Below, one piece after another: positions 1 to 9,660 of a stretch of DNA of 31,000 bases. Position 1 is the stretch's first letter; each line of letters opens with the position of its first letter. Below the pieces are notes generated by a model. That model was given only the letters and a program-made list of their open reading frames with translations. It did not search any database and had not been told where the DNA came from. The translations under genes and the position numbers were made by a program. This DNA comes from Prorocentrum cordatum (taxonomy: Eukaryota > Sar > Dinophyceae > Prorocentrales > Prorocentraceae): contig CAUYUJ010014607.1 of the NCBI GenBank assembly GCA_963575745.1, positions 101,501 through 132,500 on the forward strand, written 5' to 3'.

Positions 1-121
1 CGCAGTTATGAAGCCACTTGGGGGCCGATTCGGAGTTTCTGGGGGTGTTTTGGGGCCCCGTAGAGGATATAGCCGCGCATCGCGGGGCGCGGTGCACGAA
101 GTTGGGTATGGTAGGCTCGTG

Positions 122-306
122 TCCGTGCGGACGCGGCGGCGACCTTGCCGCGGGCGTTCAAGACTGAACGCCGCGTTTGGCCCAGATTTGGCCAATGTAG
201 GACGAGCCGGCGTTCGAAGAGCCGCCGATCTTTCAAGATTGCACGACCGACGCGGTGTCAGAGACCAACGTCCAGGTCGTCACGACACGAACTTGCCGCA
301 TGTGAC
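122..306 (+). repeat. Diverged repeat, copy 1 of 2
   Basis: It shares GACGCGGC, CCGCGGGCGTTC, GAAGAGCCGCCGA, GACGCGGTGTC and CAGGTCGTC-type blocks in the same order with 2767-2932. The function is unknown. Confidence 0.55.
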
Positions 307-596
307 CTAAGAGCCGCTGCGGTGCCGTGCCGTTTCGAGCGGGCAGGCTGCAGCGCGCGTGCTGGCGCCGAGCTGAGCCGTTGCACCACGGAGGCAGAGG
401 ACCGCGTCGCGATGTTCACACCGGATATTCGCGCAGGGGCGCACGAAAATACAGACCTTCAGTCGGGCATGTCTCTCCACAGAAGGAATTTGTTCGAAAA
501 TGGTAGAAAAATAGTCCGGGGACGGTTTTTCTGTCATGTATATATTTTTTGTTTTTTCGACTTCTTTTAAATTTGTCTTTCAAAATCCGCCTGTAG

Positions 597-741
597 TGAA
601 GGGGCCCTGGGACACAAATAAATACACACCAATAACAGGATCCCCCATATTTTCCAATATTTTCTATGTTTTTGTCTTCCCCCCCAGTTCCCATATTTTC
701 CTGGGAATCGACGATTCATTGTGTCTGTGTGTTTTTTCCTT
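597..741 (-). mobile_element. AT-rich short insertion element, reverse copy
   Basis: The reverse complement matches the element at 14906-15066 over its whole length, including the ACACACAGACACAATGAATC start, ATCGTCGATTCCC, GGGGGAAGACAAAAA and the GTGTGTATTTATTTGTGTCCC end. It is flanked by CCTGTA at 590-595 and 742-747. It lies inside a motif (TCCGCCTGTAG ... CCCGACCTA) that occurs uninterrupted at 11241-11272 and 22749-22779, so it probably inserted into a copy of that motif. Confidence 0.72.
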
Positions 742-948
742 CCTGTAAGGGCGCACGCCCGACCTACGACAAGCCGCACGCAGTGCCACGCCCCGCCGGC
801 GCGGGCGGGGCCGGCGGGTTACGCCAAGGACGCCGCCGCCGCCTCGCGGGTCGAGGCCGAGCCGCCGCGGCGCAGGGCCCCGCCGACTCGCCGGGGGCCC
901 CCGCCGCCTGGGCGGCAGGGGAGCCGGGGGAGGGGCGGGGAGCGGGGA

Positions 949-1052
949 GCGAGGAGGAGGAGGAGGAGGAGGAGGAGGAGGAGGACGAGGAGGAGGAGGA
1001 GGAGGGGGAGGAGGAGGAGGAGGAGGAGGAGGAGGAGGAGGAGGAGGAGGAG
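949..1052 (+). repeat. GAG microsatellite
   Basis: Nearly pure GAG triplets with a few GAC and GGG interruptions. They give poly-Glu, poly-Arg and poly-Leu/poly-Pro frames that are not genes. Confidence 0.95.
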
Positions 1053-1359
1053 TAAGAAGCTGGGTGGCAGGGGGGCCCAGGAGGAGCGGGGAGCGAGGAG
1101 GGGGGATACGCTCATTCAGCGAAGGGCCGCTTGAGACACCGGCAGTGGGCTTTCGGAAGGGGCCCTCGTCGCCACGGCTGGACGCAGCGCGGAGAAGTGG
1201 TGCGTTTGGACCCCGGGAGGGGTCCCTAGGGACCAAGGATGAACTCCCAGCGTCTCAAACCGCCCTGCTCAGGTCCCCCGGTAATCCCTGAGGGTCCCGC
1301 CCCCCGCGCCGACTCGCCCACTCTGCATACCGCGGCCGCCAGATCCCCAGGTCCCCCAC
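1053..1359. other. GC-rich spacer, nothing recognised
   Basis: GC-rich sequence after the GAG tract. It holds a palindrome, GTCCCTAGGGAC, near 1224, but no gene or repeat shared with the rest of the window. Confidence 0.4.
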
Positions 1360-1890
1360 AGAACAGAGCATGACACCACACCACCGAACTGAGCACATCC
1401 GAGCATAAGATACCACAGCATGACAGACCAGATGGTAACGTAACACACCATGACAAAGCAGTGCATACCATAGCACAGCATCACAGCACACCTCAATACA
1501 ATACATGACAAATCGAGCATGCCATGTCAAAGCAAGCCATAACTGAAAATAACAGAACATAGCATGTTACATCACCACACCATATGGCATAACATATCAT
1601 AGCGCATTGCAGCATACCAACGCATGCTATGACAGATCGGAGCAGACGTGACATTGCATAACAGAGCAAACTAACATGGCATAGCAGAGCTTCACATCAT
1701 ATGTCATGGCATAACAAATCACGACACAGCACATCATCACAGCACACATCATTCCACCTCATGACAACACGTAACATGACAACACATAGCACAGCATAGA
1801 CGCGTAAGTTATGACATATTTGGTCACCCGAAGCATCGCATAACACCGCACGTCACAACACAACATTTTAAACCATGGCAAAGCATGTCA
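1360..1890 (+). repeat. Degenerate CATAACA/AGCATGACA-type low-complexity region
   Basis: G-poor sequence made of short, irregular words such as AGCATGACA, CATAGCA and ACACCA. It has no fixed period. The same kind of sequence lies at 19718-19935. Confidence 0.75.
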
Positions 1891-2169
1891 TATCATACCT
1901 CTTCGTTGAAGGTTTCGGTGGGGATCACTCGAAAACTCATTATTTGTTTACGAGTGCGCGCTGCGCTAAGGCGAGAGCCGCATATAGAAAATTGACCGTC
2001 GTCCAACCTTGGAGTTGCTAGACCCATGAAATTTCGGAGCCATAAGCGGAGATGGGCTGCTCTCGGGCGGAAGGCCCGCCCCCAGCGTTGCCGAGAAGCG
2101 TGGTGGCGCCGCGGGGAAGAGTTCTGCTCGAAGCGGGCGGCATAAGAGTTGCTTGCTCCGTGTCCGAGC

Positions 2170-2322
2170 CCTGAGGAGGAGGAGGAGGAGGAGGAGGAAG
2201 AAAAGGAGGAGGATGGACATGGGAGTGGACATGAGAATGGCATGGACATGGAAATTGAAATGGGAATGGAGGAGGAGGAGGAGGAGGAGGAGGGGAATGG
2301 GAATGGGAACGGGAATGGAATG
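2170..2322 (+). repeat. GAG microsatellite with GGGAATG minisatellite
   Basis: GAG triplets at about 2172-2205 and 2266-2294, separated by ATGGACATGGGAGTGG-type repeats and followed by GGGAATGGGAACGGG. Confidence 0.9.
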
Positions 2323-2551
2323 GTCAGTTCGCGAAGCGAGTAAAATCATCAAGGAGGCACGAGGCATCTGGCACGTTGCTCCGAAAACGGTAAAACACGC
2401 GACCAGAGTCCGTCAGCCATAATTTGGAGATGCTCTCGTCAAGTACTCCAGATCTCCGACTTGTTCGGCGGAGCATCCGCGCGTTCCACAAGACCAGGGA
2501 GGACGGGAACGGGAGGAGAGGGCTCTTTTTCACCCCCTTGGTGGAGGATGG

Positions 2552-2755
2552 CTACGACCACACAGCGACACCAATTCTGACCAGGCCAGGATCGATGTCG
2601 GTGTACATCCAAAACTTGTGGATGAGGCCCGCGTTGGTTTTGCGAGGGGCTTTGATGTCTCTGGTGTCACCCCACGAGCGTTCCCCAGGACGCTCCGCCC
2701 AAAAGGGGTGCCGTTCCCCATCCCAGGTCCACTCGTATGGCACAGTTTTGACTGC
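2552..2755 (-). pseudogene. Trp-rich coding-like fragment on the reverse strand
   Basis: On the reverse strand one frame reads KTVPYEWTWDGERHPFW, then AERPGERSWGDTRD and HKFWMYTDIDPGLVRIGVAV, and stops at 2552. The clustered Trp and aromatic residues look like real protein rather than a GC-rich random frame. I do not recognise the family. The opposite strand has a longer open frame (2424-3182) that looks less protein-like. It may be a retroelement fragment. Confidence 0.22.
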
Positions 2756-2766
2756 ATCTGGTAGGT

Positions 2767-2932
2767 TCGCGTCGTGCCGACGCGGCTGTGACCCCGCCGC
2801 GGGCGTTCCAGGTTCGGGCAGTTTGGCGATTGAAGAGCCGCCGACCGACGGACCGTTCAAGGCTGAACGACCCACGCGGTGTCCGAGACCAGCGCCAGGG
2901 TCGTCGCGACACGGACCCGCCGTACGGTTGGC
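2767..2932 (+). repeat. Diverged repeat, copy 2 of 2
   Basis: Partner of 122-306, with CCGCGGGCGTTCC, TGAAGAGCCGCCGACC, CACGCGGTGTCCGAGACC and AGGGTCGTCGCGACACG in the same order. It lies just upstream of MITE-like copy A. Confidence 0.55.
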
Positions 2933-3159
2933 ACGAGGACGAGGAGCAGCCCTACATTTGGAGGGGTACCACTGGTCGTCGCTGTTGGGCTTTCCTCTTC
3001 GGAGCGTTCTTCACGTTGAGCATCTCCATAGGGACACTGGGCCGTCCGCGAAGGGGCTCATGTTTGCGTGGCCGTGCTTCGACTGTAACTGTCGCCGTCC
3101 GACCCGTTTCTCTCGGCGCGCCGCTGACGTCCAGAGCCAACGCGGAGTCCATCATCTGG

Positions 3160-3368
3160 CGGCAAGCGAGGGGGGGAAGTGAGAAGGAGCAGGCCTTCTC
3201 GGAATGCGGCGGGACTTCTCAGAAGTCCCCGCGCCTTTGGAGAATGCATTCTGAGAAGTTGTCCGCGCCTTCGGGAAAGGTTCAGAAAACTTGTCATAAG
3301 GGCTGAAGACTCCCGAGCCTTCTGAGAAGGCCCGTCCCCTCTCACTTCCCCTCTTTGGCTGGCTGCCG
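3160..3368. mobile_element. MITE-like inverted-repeat element, copy A
   Basis: The ends are imperfect inverted repeats of about 45 bp: CGGCAAGCGAG, GGGGAAGTGAGAAGGAG and GGCCTTCTC on the left, and the reverse complement of GAGAAGGCCCG, CCTCTCACTTCCCCTC and GGCTGCCG on the right. The interior carries several CTTCTGAGAAG-type palindromes. There is no coding capacity, and no target duplication was found. Confidence 0.6.
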
Positions 3369-3663
3369 AATCATGCGTGGAGGCTCGGTGCAGGTGGTGG
3401 GGGCACCGACGGGTCGCGCCATTTTTCGACCTGACGGGTCGCACCCAGTGGGAGCACGTTTGCCCAATGTCTTCGCGTGCGAAGTCGTTCGAAATCCCAC
3501 GCGCCGTCCGGCCCGTCCCGCCCGGCTGCCCCCCCCTCCGTGGAGGTTTTAAACGACTCCCCTGGAACCAGCACTTGCAACGTGATCGCTGCATTAATTA
3601 TGCTCGTACATGATATCGACGTTTCATGATTGACCGTTGAGATGGAGTGAGGTGCGCGCACAG

Positions 3664-3664
3664 G

Positions 3665-3705
<41 letters not shown>

Positions 3706-3741
3706 CTGATGCTGATGCTGATGCTGATGCTGATGATGATT
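3664..3741 (+). repeat. GAT microsatellite passing into GATGCT
   Basis: Perfect GAT/ATG triplets, then GATGCT hexamers. A degenerate continuation of GATG-rich DNA lies at 3905-4055. Confidence 0.95.
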
Positions 3742-4183
3742 GTGATGTGTTTACGCCTGGTTCAGTTCCAGTTCAAGCAAATGCTCGCGAGCAGCCCGGG
3801 CCATCCACGAAGGGATGCAGTCTCGGATTCTCTTGAGCAGTGGGGTATGTTGTACCAGGCTGTAGTTTTGGTCGGCGAATTCCCTGCGCCCGAAGATGTT
3901 CAGAGGATGAGGAGGAGGAGGGAATGCGAGGGAGTTGTTAGGATAATGTTGATGCTGATGTTGATATCGATGGCCACGTTGATGTCGATGATGATACCGG
4001 CGAGGATGCCGACGAGAAGAATAGTCATGATGAGGATGGCGATGGTGTTGATGATAGTTTACTGGTCAATCCCTCTCCCCCTGTCCGTTCTTAGCCGTGC
4101 CGGCTCCGGGTTACCAACTTCAATTTGTTGTTATTTCATTGTTTTGTTGGCCACGTGCTGCCCCCATGCCAGCAAGTTCGAAA
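3742..4183. other. Spacer with degenerate GATG-rich DNA
   Basis: After the microsatellite come about 160 bp of unique sequence, then degenerate GATGAGGAGG and GATGTTGATG repeats to about 4055. No gene is recognised before the candidate ATG at 4184. Confidence 0.4.
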
Positions 4184-4425
4184 ATGGCTCGGAAGATTAA
4201 GCAGGACAGTTGCCGAGGTCGTAAACGTGCCGCCTCGATCCAGAATTGGCTGTAGAAGCCCTGGGTGAAGGAACATCTTCGGCGAGGGTTGGATTTGGCC
4301 TTGAAGCAGACCCGCAACACCGTCGGAGCCCTGAGGAAGCGACAGGCGGAACTCCAGCAGGAGGTTGCGGCCAAGAAAAAAGAAAACTTCAACTTGCGCC
4401 ACGATGTGTTCGTGCAGACGGCTGT
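4184..4425 (+). CDS. Possible first exon(s) of a coiled-coil protein, interrupted by TAG
   Basis: From the ATG at 4184 the frame reads MARKIKQDSCRGRKRAASIQ, meets a TAG at 4253-4255, and continues in frame with KEHLRRGLDLALKQTRNT and then RKRQAELQQEVAAKKKEN. The part after the stop is Lys/Glu/Gln-rich with heptad character and differs sharply from the flanking DNA. After about 4425 the frame turns into His/Thr-rich sequence, so an intron probably starts near the CAG at 4416. The TAG means a pseudogene, a short intron around 4250, or a start further downstream. No known domain is seen. Confidence 0.35.
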
Positions 4426-4667
4426 TGGGATACCAGACGCACACAAACACACACCCTCTCCTTACGAGACACGCACAGAGCAACGCAGAGCAAGCCTCCA
4501 CGGGCAGCAATGGAGATCACAGCACCGAAACACGCCAACAAAACAAGGAAACGGCACCACCGCAATGAGCCCTCGCAGTAAACAAACGACCACCGCTAAC
4601 CCTAGCCGCTGCGCAACGACCAACACCGAAACTGTCCGCTCCCCCATAGCGCGCGGCCGAGAACGCC

Positions 4668-5099
4668 AGCAAGGCTTTCGACCGGGTGAAAAGCAAGAAC
4701 GAGAAGCTGAACAGCTTGCTGGGCGAGGGTTGCGACGAGCGCGACGCCGCGAAGCGGGAGGCACGCACCGCTCGAGCAGAGGGGAAACGGGACGGTGAGG
4801 CGGCCGCTTGGAACGAGGCGAACAAGGAGCGCTGCGCCTTGCAGACTGCCCTCCAGAAGGCCAAGGCTTTTTGCGGGCGAAGCAACAACTCACCGCCCCA
4901 ACCCCGGCTCTTCCTTCTGGCAACAGAACAGAAACTCGAGCTTGGTTGGGCGAGCGCCCGGGGGCGGTCTCCGTCCTCCCTGCGCACCCCCGCCCGTCAG
5001 GAGAAGAACCGCTGCTTCTCCCTGGAGAGGGCCAGGTTCCTGACGAACGCCTCCAGGGCGCAGCGGGAGGCTTATCACGAGCTCGCCAAGAGGCCATAA
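4668..5099 (+). CDS. Coiled-coil-like coding stretch, probably 3' exon(s) of the same gene
   Basis: The frame reads SKAFDRVKSKNEKLNSLL, then ERDAAKREARTARAEGKRDG and NEANKERCALQTALQKAKAF, all strongly helical and charged. After about 4870 it becomes Pro/Ser-rich, then coding-like again from about 5001 (QEKNRCFSLERARFLTN, AQREAYHELAKRP) to a TAA at 5097-5099. An intron at about 4868-5000 ending in GTCAG is likely. It lies on the same strand as, and 240 bp after, the similar stretch at 4184-4425, so one gene is plausible. A structural coiled-coil protein is all that can be said. Confidence 0.4.
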   Translation, partial: SKAFDRVKSKNEKLNSLLGEGCDERDAAKREARTARAEGKRDGEAAAWNEANKERCALQTALQKAKAFCGRSNNSPPQPRLFLLATEQKLELGWASARGRSPSSLRTPARQEKNRCFSLERARFLTNASRAQREAYHELAKRP

Positions 5100-5180
5100 G
5101 GCAGCGGGGCGAGCGTCCGGGACGGGTGCTTCGGCGCTCAGTAGCCCGCTGCCGCGGCCAACGATGAATTCAGCCACCGG

Positions 5181-5463
5181 CTTTGCATGTGCGAGCTCAA
5201 TAAAATGGTCGCATAGCGGGGTTGCGATGACGCAACTAATGTGTCACGTCGAGAGGGGCATCTCGTTTTGGATGCCCCTCTGGAGCACAAACGACGGGGG
5301 GGGGCCACAGGACACCACAACGCACCACAGGACACCACAGGACACCACAGAGCACGACAGGCCACCACAGGACACTGCTGTAAACCACAGGACACCGCAG
5401 GAGACCACAGGACACCGCAGCACACCGCAGGAAACAAAGGGACACCACAGAATACGACAGGAT
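5181..5463 (+). repeat. Hairpin-plus-minisatellite module, copy 1
   Basis: A 120-bp unique part (CTTTGCATGTGC, CTCAATAAAATGGTCGC, GGGGTTGCGATGACGC) ends in a perfect 11-bp hairpin, AGAGGGGCATC at 5252-5262 and GATGCCCCTCT at 5271-5281 with an 8-nt loop. Then come CAAACGACGGGGGGG and a degenerate CACAGGACAC minisatellite (about 5305-5463). Confidence 0.8.
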
Positions 5464-5466
5464 ACG

Positions 5467-5641
5467 CTTTGCACGTGCAAGCTCAATAAAATGATCGCAG
5501 AGCGGGGTTGCGATGGCGCAACTAATGCGTCACGTCGAGAGGGGCATCCTGTTTTGGATGCCCCTCTGAAGCACAAACGACGGGGGGGGGCACAGGACAC
5601 CACGGGCCACCACAGGACACCACAGGCCACCACAGAGCACG
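5467..5641 (+). repeat. Hairpin-plus-minisatellite module, copy 2
   Basis: Direct repeat of 5181-5300 at a distance of 286 bp with few differences. The hairpin arms are 5538-5548 and 5557-5567 and are conserved as 11-bp inverted repeats. A shorter CACAGGACAC minisatellite follows, after GACGGGGGGGG. Confidence 0.8.
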
Positions 5642-7340
5642 ACTCGCAACCAGCCCCTGGGACATCACCGCGAACACCACCAAGTCAACAGCTAACACCA
5701 GCATCATCACGATGACCTCCACTAGTAGTTGGGCACGCAGCATCGCACCAATACCGTCGCCATCACTACCAGCAACATCAATCCCGCCCACCACCTTAGC
5801 ACTCTTTATCGTCATCATCGTCATCGCCGCCATTTGGATCACCACCACTGGCAACAACTCAATTTGGCAGCATGACAAGTGGACCATCACAGCGACCACC
5901 ATCAATACCATGCGCACATCATTACCACCTGGCCACGAAGTCGACAACGCTGACATAACCGTTTAGCATATGTAGTCATCATCGCCAGCACACCACCATC
6001 ACTGCCACCCGGTCCGCCACCGCCACCATTTGCCAAGACACCCATCATCTTCACTGCAACCCGTCTCTGGGCCATCACCGCCAACGCCATCTGGCCAAAC
6101 ACTTCCGCCACCGTCATCATCACGACTACCTGCAGTAGTAGCCGGGCAGACAAAACTGCAACATCGCCACCGTCACCATCGCAAGCATTACCACCCCACC
6201 CACCCCGATGATATTTTTGTCATCGTTATCACAACCACCGGGACCATGATCACTACCACCGGCCTCAACTCCACTGGAAGCCGCGCTCCCAACACCTCGG
6301 CCGTCACCATCGCCACCATACCTGGCCTAATACCCTCACCATCATAATAATTGCGTTTATGACAATCACGTCTACGACCTGGGCTACCAACACGTCAAAC
6401 CCGCTGTGACGTTACAATCAGTATCATGTGTGCCAGCATTACTACCGTCACCATAGTGATTGCGGTACGAGTTGAGATGATAATGGAAATATTGATGAAT
6501 GCGGCACGTGTCGTGCCTTCTCGTCTGCCACACTTCTCCGGTTCCTCCTGGTCTGCTATTCTGCTCCCCTAATCCTAATGGCCCTCTATCCCCCTCCTAT
6601 TCATGGTCCTGAGCCTCACCCTTCCCCTGAGCCTGGCCGTTGTGAACCTTACTCATTCTCCTCCCTTCTCCCAACATTACTCTTGGCGTTTCTACTAATC
6701 CTACTCCGCCATCCTTTTTCTCCTCCTGATTTTCGTCCTCGTCTTCACCCACGTCGTACTCCGTCATCCTTCCCCCCTCCTCAATGAGATTCAACATGAC
6801 CTGTGCACTCTCTCCGAGCCTCGCAACTTACCCACCCACCACAATCACCAACACCTCCCAGAGCGCCGTCACCACCACCATCAACATTATTAGGATTATC
6901 TCTAATACCAGTGGGACCGATTGCATTAGCTTTAATTCATCATCGACAACCAGACACCATCATCATCGCGACCACAAACTGGCCACAACCATCAGTATCG
7001 TCGCCACATCCAAGACCGTGATGAGCACCACCATCATGGCGATCATGACAATCTTCAGAAAAAACCAGGACTTCCACCATCGCGATCACCACCAACACCT
7101 AGACCACCGTCGCCACCAGCATGAACAAGACCCGACTGCCCACCAGCTCCACAATACCAGCATCAGAATTGGCATCGTCATCGTCGTTAGTAGCATCAGC
7201 AACAATGAACCTTGGTCGACCACTGCCACCATCTTCGCCACCACAATCATCATCATCATCTGCGCTGCGACAATACATGGGCCATCATTGCTACCACCAC
7301 GTGGCTAACAACGACCACCACCATCATCATCAGCACGATT
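5642..7340 (+). repeat. Long degenerate CAT/CAC/ACC-rich region
   Basis: About 1.6 kb of G-poor DNA made of CATCATCAC, ACCACCATC and CAACACC words without a fixed period, with a pyrimidine-rich block at 6540-6785. The resulting His/Thr/Ser-rich open frames lack motifs and are taken as non-coding. Confidence 0.7.
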
Positions 7341-7502
7341 GTATCTGGCACAGGGGCAAAGATCTCTGGGCCGAGATGGGTTCAACGCTTTGTTCCAATT
7401 TCTGGCGGAGGTAGATTCCTTACTTGGCACTCCTTGACAGTGCTAGCGCGGCCCGCGCGAATCCTTGCGCCCAAACCAGATCGCCTTCATCATTCGAACG
7501 CC

Positions 7503-7830
7503 GTGCCGTCCCGTGGTGTCCTTTGGTGCCCCGCGTTGTCCTGTGGTGTTCTGTGCTGTCCTGTGCTGCCCTGCGGTGTACTGTGGTTTGCTGCGGTGTC
7601 CTGCGGTGTCCTGTGGTGTCCTGCGGTTTGCGGCAGTGTCCTGCGGCGTTCTGTGGTGCCCAGCGGTGTCAGGTGGTGTTCCGTAGTTTCCCGCTGAGCC
7701 CTTGCTCGGATCCCCCCGTCGCCTTTGCTCTAGAGGGGCATCCAGAACATGATTCCCCTCTCGACGACACAGAGCGGCCAAATTCTGCGCTATCTGCGTT
7801 TTCTCAATCATTTGCGTTGGCCGCAAAACA
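7503..7830 (-). repeat. Hairpin-plus-minisatellite module, copy 3, reverse orientation
   Basis: Read on the reverse strand, a diverged unique part precedes the hairpin (arms 7732-7742 and 7751-7761, one mismatch), then a C/G-rich spacer and a 190-bp CACAGGACACCGCAGG minisatellite (7503-7695). A partial extra hairpin arm lies at 7868-7893 (CCAAAACAGGATGCCCCTCC). Confidence 0.7.
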
Positions 7831-7893
7831 ATGTGACACATCCTTGCTACTCTGATCAACAAGGAGATCCAAAACAGGATGCCCCTCCTGTTA

Positions 7894-8100
7894 TCACTTG
7901 TTCTGACCCCCGTGTTGTTGTTTTCTGCTCGCGCGCTGGCCTCGCAATCGAATTCGGCATTAGCAGCGGCAACAATTCTACTGGTCGCCGAAGCATCCGT
8001 CACGGATGCTCCTCCGATTCTTCGGCATCCTGGCGAGCTCGAAGTACTTGTCCCTCTGCGCGGCATACGCGACACGATTCGCGTATGCCCCCACCCCCTT
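7894..8100. other. Spacer with no recognised feature
   Basis: Non-repetitive sequence between the third hairpin module and the CTC-rich block. No domain is seen in any frame. Confidence 0.35.
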
Positions 8101-8393
8101 ATCCCCTCCGCCTCCGCCTCCTCTTCCTCTTCCTCCTCCTCCTCCTCCTCCTCCTCCCGGAGGGCCTCCGAAGGCCTCGCCAGCCCTCGAGGCCTTCCGG
8201 AACCCCTCCGGAAGCCCTCCGAAAGCCTCCGAGGGCCTCCGGGGCCGCTGGCACGGAGGAAGAGGAAGGAGGAGGACGAGGGGGAGGACAGGGAGGACAG
8301 GGAGGAGGGAGGAGGGAGGAGAAGGAGGTCCTCTTCTCCAACTCCTCGTTCTCCTCCCCCTCCTCCTCCTCATCCTCCTCCTTTCCTTTTCAG
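8101..8393 (+). repeat. CTC microsatellites and GGCCTCCGAAGG-type repeats
   Basis: CTC triplets at 8105-8157 and 8340-8385, AGG-rich DNA at 8260-8330, and between them repeated CCTCCGAAAGCCTCCG words. It borders the foldback element directly. Confidence 0.85.
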
Positions 8394-9145
8394 TTACATT
8401 ACAATAGGATTCCTTTTGTGAAGGATTACAATAGGATTTTTTTGTGGGGTATTACAATAGGGTTCCCTTTGAAGAGGATTACAATAGGATTCCTTTTGTG
8501 GGGGATTACAATAGGATTCCGTTTGTGGCGGCACTTGGGAGCAACCCAGGAGGAGGAACAACAAACAATTTTAAAAAAGTACGAAAATTACAGGTTTTCA
8601 ATGATTTTCAATGGTTTTGCAAAGAAAAAAACACATTTCCAGCTCTCCGGAGCTGAAACCATATAAAAACACAACATTTCGAGCTGGGAGCTGTGTTTTT
8701 TATATCGTTTCAGCTCCAGGAAGCTGGAAAGCTGTGTTTTTATATGGTTTCAGCTCCGGAGAGCTGGAAATGCTGTGTTTGTTTTTTATATATTTTTGTC
8801 TGCTAAACCATTGGAAATCATTGAAAACCTGCAAGTTTCGCGATTTCATTGGTTTTCTTGATTTGTTTTTTTTTGTTTTCTCCTCCTGGGTTGCTCCCAA
8901 GTACCGCCACAAAAGGAATCCCATTGTAATCCTCCACAAAAGGAATCCTAGTGTAATCCTCCTCAGAAGGAATCCTAGTGTAATTCTCCTTAAAAGGAAT
9001 TCTAGTGTAATCCCCCACCAAAGGAATCCTATTGTAATCCTCCACAACAAGGAATCCTAGTGTAATCCTCCTCAAATGGCATTTTATTATAATGCGCCAC
9101 AAAAGGAATCCGACTGTAATCTTCCACAAGAGAATCCGATTAAAA
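8394..9145. mobile_element. Foldback-type element with tandem 27-bp repeats in both arms
   Basis: The left end has about five units of a 26-27-bp repeat containing TTACAATAGGATTCC (8394-8530). The right end has about nine reverse-complement units (8906-9145). Between them the arms continue as single-copy inverted repeats, with GGGAGCAACCCAGGAGGAG on the left matching the reverse complement of 8880-8900, and TTTTCAATGATTT copies further in. The centre holds a perfect 40-bp inverted repeat at 8634-8673 and 8733-8772, with a third, imperfect copy between. A transcript would fold into a long hairpin. There is no coding capacity and target-site duplications are unclear. Confidence 0.82.
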
Positions 9146-9660
9146 TAAACATCAAAAGAAATCGAGTGATTCAGTTTGCGATCCTTGAAAACTCCTGGTT
9201 CCAGGGGACTTGTTTAAAACCCTTACCCCCCCCCTCCCCCCCGGACTTGCGCTCGGGCAGGTGGTAATGGGGTGGGGTGGCCTCAATGGGGGGTGAAGAA
9301 AACAGCCCTAAAGGGGCCCTTTAGACAATTTGTGGGCTCCTGCTTGCTTCAAAAAAGCCTCTTCAGGGCCTTCCTCTTCACCCCCCCATGTACTTGGCAT
9401 CGCTCAAACGTGTTCACTTCCCTCGGCGAGGACCATCGAGGAGCATCCCGGGCCACCCTGCAAAAAATTCGCGCACGGCACCGAACACTGCACGCTGGAC
9501 GTCCGAGCAATACCCAGTTCAGGCCACCACACGTTGCCGCACGCCCGATGCGCCCAGGACGCGGACCACGTCTCGGCGGACGGCGCAGGCGGCCCCGCGG
9601 CGCCCCCTCTGGCCGCCTCTCGACCCGGCCTTCGCGCGTCCTGGCGCCCCGGAGAATCAG
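9146..9660. other. Intergenic DNA, nothing coding recognised
   Basis: It includes C runs at 9224-9240 and a short palindrome, CTAAAGGGGCCCTTTAG, near 9310. The 26-bp word at 9195-9220 matches the reverse complement of 3546-3571 in 24 positions. Confidence 0.4.

Noticed and set aside
664-1236. Pro-rich, Glu-rich and Leu-rich long frames around the GAG tract
   Set aside because: Homopolymer-like frames produced by the GAG microsatellite on both strands, with no domain.
2424-3182. Forward open frame of 252 codons
   Set aside because: It runs through a diverged repeat and into a MITE-like element, has no motif, and the opposite strand looks more protein-like.
3637-4200. Met-rich frame of 187 codons
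   Set aside because: Produced by the GAT/ATG microsatellite and degenerate GATG DNA. The Met runs are not protein-like.
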